Source: Megalopta genalis
Lineage: Eukaryota; Arthropoda; Insecta; Hymenoptera; Halictidae
Length of the DNA stretch: 64,000 nt
Direction of reading: 5' to 3'
NCBI RefSeq assembly: GCF_051020955.1
Contig: NC_135022.1
Location: forward strand, 8,892,463 to 8,956,462
In this document: positions 51,101 to 63,381 of the stretch, piece by piece
How positions within the stretch are numbered: position 1 is the first letter of the stretch
Layout: the number at the start of each line of letters is the position of its first letter
Program-made: the position numbers and the translations under genes
The notes under the pieces: generated by a model
What the model saw: the letters and a program-made list of their open reading frames with translations, nothing else
What the model was told of the DNA's origin: nothing
Databases searched by the model: none

Positions 51101-54100
51101 AAAAATTGTTCGACGCCAAAATTAGGGTACCAGGAGAGGGAAAGCGGAATCGCCGATGATTCGATTTCATAAACTTCCAGTATCTGGAGACCAGGCTCGG
51201 GATAAGGACCGCTTGAACGAATGTACGAGTTGGTAAAGTTAGTCGTTAAAAAATTCATTTACGTATTACCAATTATTCGAAATCGTGTTAAGAAATTGTG
51301 TGTCGAATTAATTTAAGAAAGACAAGCGATAATCGAGAAGAAAGAAAGAAAGAAAGAAAGCTACCGTAACGGATAAAGTTAAATATCGTTGGTCGTCGTA
51401 TCGCCGTCTTCGAGAGAAGGTAAAAATCTTTTATTCCACGGTGTACGTATATACTCTTTTTTCGTTTGGATCTGCTTTATAGATATTTGCACGAAACAAC
51501 CTGCACCGCGTATTACCTATTTTTCAGGTCGTATTCGACCAATCTCCTATCTTCGCCCAAGGAGAAAAATCGAGGTGTAACGGTATTGGAGGTAGCTGGT
51601 CCAAACCGTATGTCCGTTATGGTTGCCCGGTGAGCACGATACTTTCCAAGGAAAGCCCATGGATGATCTCCTAAGAGTATATCCAAATTTCTCTTAAATA
51701 TTGCCACTACCAATTCGTTGTCCTGAAAATGCAAGTACCGCGTTACATTTGCAATCGCTCTCGCGATTGTGTTTAATTAGCGACGAATCGCTTTCGTTTC
51801 GTCGATAAATTTCATCGATATTTACAGAATACGCCATATATTCCGCGCACTCCGTGAAAGCTAGCTTAATTATAGATTCCCAGGAATGCTTGTACGGCAC
51901 GTCGTGAATCGGTTCCAACGTGATCGGGTGTAGAATCCATAGCGTTCCATTGTCGAGACCGCAAACGAGCTGGTCCCCTGCGCGTGTCACGATATTATAC
52001 ATATTTTGCGATAATCGATCGCGGCGATCGATTTTTATATAGATCGAGAGATTTAAACGCTGGAACTACCGAACCGATCGATAATAGGAACCGGTAATAG
52101 GAACTTTTACGGATAAACTTATTTTCTCAAGGAAATAGCGTGATCGGAATTGTGCGAGGTTCGAATAGAATCGAATCTTCTCACCGTCGTAAAGTTCTTT
52201 TTTGAAAAATATATACCGATCCTGTCGCCGTTTTCAAATAATACACGTTTAAGTCGGTCTTGTTCGGAGGTCGGTAGTTCTAGCTCGAAGATTTGCCAAA
52301 TTCTAAATACGTATCGGATTTATTCGACGGACGAATAAATCGACGACGGTTACCTAACGGCGAATACTTGAGCACGGAAACAGCGATCGATTTATCCCTG
52401 GTTTGCGGGCATGTAACGTACGTGATGTTGCTAGTTTTCACTTGCCTCTCGACGATGTACTGAAAATCTGGCAGCGGAGGGACGGTTCTGCGTACGATCA
52501 ACTTGCGTTTCTCGTATTCGTACAAGCACAATATACCCTGTGCATTTCCTGTGGCCACGTAATGGCTTGAAACGGGAAAATTCATAGAATTCATCGACGA
52601 AAGCATTTATTACGGTTACCTCGAAAGATTTTTCTGCGAACCTTCGCGAGGAGACTTTAGCGCAGATTTCACCGCGAACTACCGCCGCGACGATTTTCCA
52701 TAGAAATCGAGATGGAATCGCTCCGTCTCGACCGGTCCCTGAATTTTTATCTCGAAGATAGGCGATAATTTGCGCGCGACAACGAGAACGTCGAGTGCGC
52801 CGATGCGATTGTTTCATTGTACACTCGATCGAAAATTGTGTACAACAAGCTCGTAATTTAGTTAATAGCATTTCGCGAATTACCGTTTCGTGCTTTACTC
52901 CTTTTTATGCATAAATATGCATAAATATTTACATCGATATCCGGAATCCGGTGATCTCTATGATATCTTTACATGGAAAAACCATGAATCGAGGCGAAAG
53001 ATTTCTTCCATATTATTTCGGAAGTTTATCGTTAAGACGGAATTTGTCATTTTTGTTTTGCAGAAAATTGAAAATCTCTGCTTACCTTCGAGGATGCGCG
53101 TCCAAGCTGGTAACGGACAAGCCTACGTCGTGCAAGAAAAAATGGCACTTGGACGTCGGAATATCGATCAACGCGATCGCGCCGGTAGCAGAACCTTCGT
53201 GAAATATCCTAAGTAAACGACTAAATTACACAGAAAGGAGTAATTTTAACGTTCTTACCGATGAAAAATGGGTCGGTATGGAAAGGCGCGCTTTCAAAAG
53301 TGGCATCCAGTGCAACGCGACGAGGTTGAACAAATGGTCCTTGCTTCCCCTCGTAATCTCTCTGCATGTGTTCCAAGTTTACAGTTATCGTGGACGATGA
53401 ATCATCGTCGTACGATACCATCCCAACTTCTGTCATTTTTAAATATTCGAGTTTCTGTTTACAGATTGTCGTATCTACACGATGACCTTCTTCTTCTTCT
53501 TTTTCTTCCTCTTCCTCTTCCTCTTCCTCTTCCTCTTCTTCTTCTCCGTGTGCACCTTCTTCTTCTTCACCCGTGTCGTCCGAGACGTCTGTAACAGTTA
53601 GTATAATTTGATAGACTCCAGTAGATCGTATCGTCTGCAATGTTATTTCTGTCGTTGATCGTACGGCGGTTATCGTTTCGCATACGAAACGTTAATTTTT
53701 GTAGAAAAATATATTTTCCCTAAGGTTATTATTTGATCGTTATCGATCTCGATATTCGATCATTTAATAATCGATAACCGATAGCAAACCTACCGTCGGG
53801 GGTTCTAACGGTAGCCCGAGGACCCAATAAATTGGATGTAAAGTTAAAGCTAACCGATCGTATAGAGTTGACACCAAAGTTGCGAACCCAATAGACGAGT
53901 TTTAATTGAAGGTCGTAAAAGATAACTCCGCCCTCCATGGTTGCTACGACTATCGATCTGAAACCATAGATACGCGCGTTAACATTATTTGAAATATCAA
54001 CGAGACAGATGATAACGATGCGATCGATTACTCGTTGTAATGTAGAATCACGTTAATGGAGCACTTTTGTAATCGCACAGTTTTCACGTGCGTCATATTT

Positions 54101-55676
54101 GCCTTATCTCCGATGCGTTCCTTTCCAGCCCAGAACAAAACGTACCCTGTATATAGAAGTTACATGAAAACGATATTCTTTTTTATTCGAACGAAATTAA
54201 ATAGAGTACCGCGCACTCTGTTCTAGCGTTTCCGATTAGAAATACAGTAAATACGATCTATGTATACGTAGTTAGCGTTCGTGGATTAAGAATACCGTTC
54301 GATGTCGCAGTATAGGCCCGTTGCACGTTCGGCGCGATGCAAGAACAATTCAAGATTCCGCACCTTCGTAGATCGCCTACGATTTCTGGACAATGATATT
54401 TCAACTCGGAATCTTCCTGACGAACGAATTATACGTAGAAAATGTTAGACCGCCGAGTTTTATTCGCTTGTAACCAAAGACGCGCGGATTCAAACAATTA
54501 TTGTTCCGTAGAATTTTCAAATAATATTATTCGTTGAACGGTATTTCTGTCGACAAATATGTATGATCGGTAGTTTCTGTGCTCGGGGACATTCGTACGA
54601 ACCCAAGTAACGAATACAACGGTGGAGTCGCCGGTCAAAAGAAATTCCTCGGATAATTCTTCGTTGAAACTGATTTCCTTCGTTCTATCCGTCGAGCATT
54701 CGGCCAGTTCTACGGATGCTGTAAAAATATTTTCTCGTCAGAACTATGCGACGCGCAACGAAGCAGCCTGTCGATAAAAATACGTATGCGATTTGTTCGA
54801 ATAACCGTCTGGTTCGTCTCTTCCATAAGTCCACAACCAAAATTGCAACTTTTGGTATCTTTCGTTGCCAACGGTCACTATGTATTTCGCATTTGGACTG
54901 ATTTTCGCAGCGGTGAGGGAATGGTTTTCGTGCGAATCGAAGAGCGTGCAAATTGGTACGCTGGAAGAAATTCATCTCGGATTAAAGTTAATATTCTGCG
55001 CGATAGATTCGTTGTAATGCAATTACGCCGAAATATATGTATTCGCTAAATAGAATGTTGCCTTTATCGGGTTTATCTCTTTACCCAGTTTCGGTGTCCC
55101 AAACGACGATCGCGTGATCGTTTTCAAAATCCGCGGATAACAACCATTTCCCGTCGTTCGAGGTCGAAAGCGTTTTCACTGCGTGTTCCTGTCCAGTTTT
55201 GTTAGTTCGATCGGTTTAGTTATTCGACGGTTCGAGTCGCACAAATACGAAGATGTTACGTACATGGCCTTGAAGCGGGATGGCCCTTCTCGTTTCGTAG
55301 TTGTAAAGCATTACAGCGTGCGAGCAGGCATACGCGATAATCGTTCGATTTTTCGTAGTCAAATTGATCAGAGGTACTTCTGGGTTCATTCCAAACGACC
55401 ATAATAATTTCTAATCGTATTCGAGACAAACGGTTATTTCTAATCAACTTCCAAGTTTTATCTATATAGTTTCTTTAAAGAAATTGTATTACCGCTACGT
55501 TATCTATATGTAACGCGTTATATCTGATCTAACCCGATCGATAGCGCGTTAAATACTAATGAACCTCTTACGAAAGGACACAGCTCGAGTTGTTTCGCAG
55601 TTTTCTTCGAGTCGTTCTCCTCCTGCGAATCCGTCGATTCCCTGGTGGACGATGAACAGCTTGACGTCGATGCCAT
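48182..55676 (-). CDS. CFAP251: Cilia- and flagella-associated protein 251 (WDR66)
   Basis: Axonemal WD-repeat protein of the calmodulin- and radial-spoke-associated complex, needed for cilia and sperm motility. 21 exons: 55572-55676, 55264-55410, 55085-55188, 54806-54960, 54603-54718, 54296-54416, 54032-54146, 53794-53957, 53259-53588, 53086-53194, 52354-52565, 51826-51977, 51517-51722, 51082-51211, 50591-50680, 50385-50516, 50228-50319, 49599-49833, 49138-49381, 48883-49007, 48182-48259; 1,053 residues. Signatures include WSFGMN near the start, WD units (HAIVVWDTETG, FWLWTYGRDEPD, CGLDNGTLWILHPITL), the block TKMIRGTFLGPIFGAPVQY, and a C-terminal EF-hand-like part (LMNEISYRTYAENG, LLGKGEPFTPQEAYAYPKLLLG, ISYKEFITDIMG). 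A Glu-rich insert lies in exon 9. Several acceptors were chosen by phase, so a few boundaries may shift. Confidence 0.92.
50764..50790. repeat. (GC)13 dinucleotide run
   Basis: Alternating GC run in a CFAP251 intron, a classic Z-DNA-prone sequence. Confidence 0.95.
53479..53560 (-). repeat. Glu-coding CTT/CTC repeat in CFAP251 exon 9
   Basis: A purine-rich trinucleotide tract read as GAA/GAG on the minus strand. It gives 14 consecutive Glu, then a Lys and four more Glu. It is in frame with the flanking WD-repeat sequence. Confidence 0.9.
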
Positions 55677-56332
55677 TTTCACGAGACGAAAAGAATCGCT
55701 AAAAATGAAAACGATGAAACGTTATTCAGCATTTTCTTACGCAGCTTCGCGCTACAAAAGAAATTTGCTTCAGTTTCACACTGTAAAAGCCGTGTCTTTA
55801 TCGTAGCTTTATTCGTCGGTTGTCGAAGAAACGAAAAATATATCTTTATAGAAGATCTCGACGAATAAAAAGAACCGATATACGTGGATCCGACCGATTC
55901 GATGATTAATAATTGTTCGTGATACTTATTAAATGCTCTAATTACGAAGAAATGCTATAGTTTTCGTTCAATGAAGAGCTTCGAATTGAAACATTCGAGT
56001 AGAACATTTCAGTTTCTGTCATTTAATCTTGTAAAAGAGACTTTGCTGTCAGTTTATTTTGTTCTCAGGTACAGGAATTATACAATTGTTTCAACAAATC
56101 GACATGGATTATATTTCATGCTGGTTACATTATAATTTATTTGGAAAGTCAAATGCATAGGAAATCGGATTCCAACGTCTGAAATTGTTTCCACTTTATT
56201 GCCTTTGGCATGGCACGCTTTACACATTCATACTGCAAATTAAGTTACTTAACTATTGTAATTCGGATGTACACACTTCGTATAAATCGTTCTTGTACAA
56301 TGTATCAATTATTTTATGTACATATTAAATCA
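55677..56332. other. Spacer between MED12 and CFAP251
   Basis: Both genes are on the minus strand. The spacer holds the MED12 3' UTR with AATAAA at 56195-56200, about 130 bases after the stop, and then the CFAP251 promoter. No other gene seen. Confidence 0.65.
56195..56200 (-). terminator. MED12 poly(A) signal
   Basis: TTTATT on the plus strand, i.e. AATAAA on the coding strand, about 130 bases beyond the MED12 stop. Confidence 0.65.
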
Positions 56333-59300
56333 CTAATAAGGCGGCGGTTGATGCTGATAATGTTGCGGTGGTTGGCTTAAATGTCGTTGCAAATGCGTTA
56401 CTAATTGGGGCGTCGGCTGTTGCCCACCGGTATTGCCTTGTTGTTGTTGTTGCGCTTGTTGCTGCTGTTGCGCTTGCTGTTGTTGTTGCTGCATCGCGAG
56501 CATTTGTTGTCTCATACGTTGCTGATTAATTGCCTGCTGCTGCTGCAATTCGAACGATCGCAATTACTTGTGTCTAACTTCTCCGATTTTAGGCTTTAAT
56601 TACGGACGCGCGAGCGTAAATATTCCTTTATTTACATTGCACTTGACAATAGAAACGTTGCGATATCTTACTTGTTGAAATTGTTGATTTTGTTGTAACC
56701 CAACGTTCGCGGTGCCTACCCCGGTCACTCCAACCGCGCCGGGTTTTCCACTAGTTTGTCTATACGGTGGAGCCGGTTGATTTTGGACTCCACCTCCCAT
56801 CGGACCCATCGTATTCATCGTAACATTTGGAGCCTGAGCCAAACGAAAACATGTTCGATCGTTGCGTCGCTGTTGTTACTTTTTATGCTGTTCGAAACAT
56901 ACCTGAAGATAAGGCGGTCTAGCAGCTCCAGGTTGCATACGTTGTTGCGGCATATATTCTTGTCCACGTTGCGGTCCCATCATTTGCTGTTGATTAGAAA
57001 ACATCATGTTCTGTTGTTGATTCATCAAACCCTGTTGCTGCTGTTGCAGTAGTTGTTGCTGTTGTTGTTGTTGCGTCTGTTGCGGTGCTTGTTGTTGTTG
57101 TTGTTGTTGTTGTTGCTGCTGCTGCGGTTGTTGTTGCGGTATCATTTGCTGACCTCCGTATCCTGCATAGTTTTGATTCATTCCTGTACGAAAAATATGT
57201 TAAACACCGGTGATATCGAACCATCGATTATATTCAAGAGGAGTAGTAGTAAGTCGAAGAAATTATGGCATCTTTTTGTGTTATCGACGGTTTCACGTTG
57301 CGATTACCTTGTTGCATTCCAGAGTAAATTCCTTGTTGTTGCGGCTGTTGTTGTTGTTGTTGTTGTTGTTGCTGCTGCGAAGCGAACATTCCTTGTTGCG
57401 GATTCATATTAGGAGCTCCATGTTGTGCCCTCAGTTGTTGCCTAATGAACTGCTGTCTTTGCATCCCTTGGAAAGCTCCTGGTCCACCGACAGGCGTAGC
57501 GTTTGGTTGCTGTTGGGAGCTCATCAATTGATTGGAAGGCGGCAATCGTAAACGCAGCATATGAGAAAGCGCCTGTTTCGATTGATTGTTCATGCCCGGC
57601 CTGTCGTATCTTTGTCCGACCGGGGTTGGCGGTAGCTGTTGGCCGTATCCGTATTGTTGGGCCGGTGCATGAGTTTGCTGATTCGCGTACCACTGCTGCT
57701 GATGCTGCGGCGGTTGACCGGTAAACATTCCAGGTTGTTGGGTGACAGGTACTTGTTGATTTCCAAAGGCCATTTGTTGTAATTGGTTCGGTGCTTGCTA
57801 TATACAACGTAACGTAAAAAGTTATTATATGGGTACTTTCTTTCTCTATCGCTTTAGACTTTACGATCTCGTTACAATTGACATTAATCGATGAAAATTC
57901 AAACATTGAAATATAAATAAACCTGAATTTGCTGCGACACTGGTGCAGTGGGCGTGGCTGGTCCCTTATTCTTTCTGTGCCTTCTGGTCTTCATAGCTTT
58001 TCCTTTACCATTGGTGACAGCGCTACCGATACCGCTGCTACCAACGCTGCCTGTTACTCTCCCAGGAGAGTCGATGCTCATGGGTGTGTCAGCTTTTCCA
58101 GGCTCGGACTCCTTTTTGTCCGGTTCCAGATCTTCCGGAGGTAACGGTGGTGGATCCAAGTAGTGGCTAGGTGTTCTGATCTGGCTATGAGTATGATATC
58201 GCAAAAGTTTATGGGCATTCTGGTACGTTAAGGGTTTACGCTCCAATTTCACTGCTCTGAACCAAGCCCAAGATATCGGTGCCGGATTTTTGTGACCTTC
58301 CAATACCTCCCACGCGGACACTCTCTGCGAATCGCAGACTTGCAAACCCTAGGCGGGGACACGGTAAATCGAAATAAAATTCAATCAGAAATATGCCAAT
58401 TGTTTCGAACGTATTTGAACGTACCTGCTTTTTATCTATACTATCGAAGCCAGCTATCTTGTTGCCTTTCGTGTCTGTTAAACAACCAACCGGTTCACAG
58501 GTAATCACTTCCATCGTCAGTTTTGGCAACGGCAACAATTGCCTGACGTATCGAATGCTTTGAGAATTTCTATCGCCTAGTTCCTTCTTCAGCTTCTTCA
58601 TTAGATTCTGATAATGTTTCTTGTTTTCATCTTTTTCGGATTGAGAGTCGGAAACGAGCGTCGAATGTATCAGAGTTGCCAACATGTCTATGACCGTTGT
58701 AAATAATTCGGAATTGTTGCTCAAGTCTATAACGCCGTAGCTAACTAACTGGACTAAAAGAATAGCCCAGTCTGTGGTAACGGTGGTGTTCCTTTGTATG
58801 GTATCGAAAACGCCACCAACGAGACTGAACCTTAACTGAAGCGCATCCTGCAACACCTCTCTCGACTTCGGATCTTCGGTGGCGAAACTCTTTTCTTCTT
58901 TACTGATGTTCAGAAATTGCGATAGCTGCGAGTGCAAGGACATCAGCAAACCTTCTCTTTGATCGTCTTGTCCTTTCAAACAAGTGAGAACCAACGAAAG
59001 GAATGGCTGGTGATTGAAAAGTGACGGCGATTTGGATCTACCTCTTTCACGACCGGCCGCCGTTTTCGACCAATTGCCGGATTCCAATACTTGACCGGCA
59101 ACTTTAAGAACTCTGCCTTGCACAGCACTTGGCAGTTTCGAAACCAACGGAGCGACCAGCCATATGGATCCAGACCGTTTGTCCGGTTTATTCGACACGG
59201 TGTTTAATTGAAACACGTCGATCGCAGCTTTAGCAACCATGTCCAACCATTGCGAAAGATCGCTGGATCCAGGAGGAAATTGTTTGTACATAAGCTGCAG

Positions 59301-62300
59301 ATCGAGCCAGGACATTCGCAGACTCCATTGTTCCAAATTCTCCAAAATGTTCGTGATGTGAGTTTTTTGGTCGATAAACGCGTCGGTAGAAGTTTCCGGA
59401 TAACAGATCATGTGGAGTAAACTTTGAGCTTGACGAGGAGTCAACATATTGTCTAATAACATATCTGGATGACAAAGTTCCTCGGGATTCTGCAAACATC
59501 TCTCTAAAACCCATTCCTGGCTGCAAATTTGTCTTAGCACGTGCTGTGCGAAATCTGATAATCCTTTAACGTTTTCCGTAGTTATGCCAGCACTGCTGCT
59601 AGACGACGACATGGCCAAGTCAAGCCCCAAGTCATCGCCACCGCCTAGAATGTCGCTGGTACCGAGGATATGACTAATGGATAGTTCGTTCGGTCCACCC
59701 GTGCTGACACCAACGCCAACCCCGACGCTAGCTGGTCCACCGGCTTTGCTCGAATGATTCATCGGCACGTCCGGCTTCTTTGGTGGTTGTTTGCCAGCAG
59801 TTGCGTCCGCGACTACGAGTATAGCTTTAAGCACTGCCAAGACCGGACCAACCCTGATGTTATTATGAGCAGCGGCTAACAAGTGTCGGTCGCAACTTAA
59901 TTTGATACTGTAACCCCTAGAGTTTCCATTCGGTAAAGGATGGGGACTCGTGCTCACGGAATACAGAGCCGGCTGAGGGCACTCGACCGTTTTAAACAGT
60001 CGCAGCAGCAAGTGACATGTTAGACGTGCTCCGGCTTCGGCTTCCATATCCGCATCTCCGCGGCCCTCGTTGCAGGCTTTAACCAAGGATGGCAGTGCTA
60101 TATGAACGACAAAATCCTCCAACGAAAAGCAGTGTCTTGCTACAAAGATAAAAGTTGAAGATTAAACCAGAAATCATATCTCGACCACGAAGACAGATTA
60201 TAAACTCTATAATACCGATTAAAATTGATGTGAATACAGCGAGTGAATTGTGTATGCTTAGATCTTGTACGTCGACTTGGTTTAGAACGTCGATATAGAA
60301 AGCAGAACTGTTCGACGAGCAACATAGCGCCATGAGAACTCCGAGCCACTCGGCGTTCAGCGCGTTACAGCAAGCGGTCAATTCGGCACAAGTTATTGCG
60401 ATATCGTTCAGTTTGTCGTTGTCTGTTTCGCTGCAAACTGCAACGATCGCGTTGCAAACGAAACTGTAACGATTGGCCGGCGTCTCGTTCAGTTGCCTGG
60501 CCCACTGTGGTTCGATCTTTCCGCCACGTTTCGGACTGGTAAAAACGTCTACCATGAATTGAGAATTGTACACGTGACTCGATGTGGTCGGTTGTAGCGT
60601 GCTGTAAAGAGCAGTTCGAATCTTCGGGTAGGCATTACTGAATGCTTCCACTCCGTGAGGCTTTGTTTTCAACAATGAACAAGACGAATACAAATCGTAG
60701 AGATGTGCCAGTACGCATCTTTCGGCAGAGCTACAATCGCTGGGATTCGACACGTGTTTGACAATTTTACAAAGTAAATCGAATACAGCGGTTGTTTGTT
60801 CCGGAGATACTGAAACGATCGAACAATTACAACTTGGCCGCTTGGTCGGGTCGAATCCAATGATAATTTCAACGCTATACTTACGTAATAAACAACAATG
60901 GTATCTCCTTAATACGCCTACAACATAGAGGCTCAAACTCGTAGTGTAACTTCTAACGAGTTGACTGTTTTTAGCGGTCAATTGTGTCTCGACTTCTGGA
61001 AGCTCTTTCAGAATTTGAATACAAACGTCTATCAAACCGTATATATTCAGAGCTAGTTCCATTAGATCGAAGAGAAAGGCTACGTGTTCTTGCACCGGCA
61101 AATAAGATGATCCAGCTAGTGCAAACGAGTTCAGCATTTCGATCACTTGGGTCGCGCACTGCCAGGTCACTACATGTTGATCGAAGTAACTCAAGTTCTG
61201 AAATTTCAATGTGATCGCTTCGAAATTGAATTCGCTGCGGGAATGTTTCTTCACTTTCCCACCCTCCGCGACGTCGATGCTGAACTTTTTTCCAAACAAT
61301 TTGCACACTTCTTTCGTCATCTTTTTGACAACGTGCCTAGCGTCGTCTCTAACACGGCCTACTCCGTAAAGTAGCACGTGTCGTTGATTGCAATCGTGTT
61401 GGCTGCACGTCTCATCCTTCAAACACATCTTTACCATTATCATCGAAGTTATATACGATTTCTAAAGGGGGAAAAAAAGAAAAAGAAAATTACTACCTGC
61501 GGCAATGGAAAATGTGTTGTATACAACAAATGTCTACTATGGCTGGATGGTATCTTGGAGTCCAGTCCTTCCTGCGTACTATGTCCAGCTAATGCATCTT
61601 CTTTAGGACTATCAGGGGCGTCCATACTATTTTGTTGGTCCTCTTTGATGTGCTGCAATATTTTATCCAGGTCATCGTCTATCTTACTGTCGTCGTAATC
61701 CATTGTTCTCCCATGATCCGGTACTTCTAACTTCGCCGGTTTCAAGTCTATCCCCGGAAACAAGCTATCTTCATCGATTGGTTCTCGATTACTGGGAGTT
61801 CCAGGCTTGCTTGCCGCTGGACCTAATATTAAAAGCATTTATTAAGCCGACAAATAAGTCTGTACCCGGTAGCAAGAAATTTCTTATGTACCTTGTATAA
61901 GATCCCCTCTAGAAATGAGAGTGCACATATATGCATCGTGTGAAAATACATCGTGCCTAATTAATTCTGAAAATAAGTGAACCAAATTCGTGAACTGTAC
62001 TTTTGATTGAGCTGATGTATTATCTAATACCGGGGCGTCCATGTCCAAAAACTTCATAAGCAACGGTTGAAAGATTGGAAGCACGGGCGGATTTCCGTTA
62101 CTACAAACACTGTCTTTATCATCGTTATCATTCGTTTCACCAGTTACTTCGCTCTGTCGTTTTTCGAGCAACTTTGCCACTGCCATTGCTCTATGTTCTC
62201 CCCATCGTTCGGCGCTAACAGCCCATTCGCACAAAATTTCAACTACGGCAGAATCTTGTTGCGGATTATACTCTGTTTTTGAGTCGCGTTCATTGGTGTT

Positions 62301-63338
62301 ATCCTTTGGTGGTGACATAAATATCTTAGCGTAAAGCGTGTCTAACGAGTTGGTGGAATCCATTCTATCGAAACTGTGCCTATCCAGAGCATCCAAAGCA
62401 GCTAGCACTTTAGTAGTCGTTATCCCCGCGCTGCTTTGCTGCCATTTATCGCACGACCATTTACCTTCCGCAGCCTGAGATCTTGCTCGAATATTTTCTT
62501 GGGCAATCTTTAGTTGTTTCAAAGTTGGATTAGTCGCACTCGCGGGTGGACATGGCAAAGCTGTTGGAGGACAAGATAAATAGTCCAAAGGAGAACCATT
62601 TAATACGGAAGGAGCTTTTCCTTCCCCAACGCTGTTCCATACCAATGCTGTTGGACATTCTAATGTGATTACCTAATGAATGAGCAATTATACCAAAATT
62701 ATGTCACTTGAATGTTTCTTGTATCACGAATTTGTTTCCTCTCGTTAATATATTTACCTGTATAATTGTTGATAAACTGTATATTACATCCCTGTGGTGC
62801 GGACACAACAAGTAATCGTTAAAAGCAGCGGTTAATGGATTTGGCGTTTGATTAGCAGTGGCAGTGTCTTTTCCACTATTAACATCGTTTTTGTTTACGG
62901 ACGGACTTTGAGGATTCCCGTTGATCTCCACGTTGCTACACATGTGCGCCAATTTACGACAACACAGATACGCCAAACGTCTGGCTAGTAATTCGGACTG
63001 CACAAATTCTTCCAAGTATTGCAATGCCAATGGCAACAAGAGTTTTAAAATGCCATCCTCGGAAGGAGATGATTTAATTTTATCTAATAATTCTAAAATC
63101 CACTGCAGTAATTCCTGTCTATCTAGTAAACCTTCCTCGAACATATATTTTGCCAATTGCACGCAATAATGCCATTGTTTCAATGCTAACTTATGCTCCT
63201 CGTTCATGGAATTCCCAGTTGCTGTTTGATTATTAGAATTTGGTGTAGTTGGTGGATTATTAGCAACCCCATTGTTATTACTAGTAGTATTGTTAACACT
63301 GTTGTTGTTGTTGTTGTTGTTGTTATTATTATTATTAC

Positions 63339-63381
<43 letters not shown>

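Noticed and set aside
52431..52871. 146-codon minus frame overlapping a CFAP251 exon
   Set aside because: It reads the exon in the wrong phase. The frame with SHYVATGNAQGILCLYEY continues correctly into both neighbouring exons.
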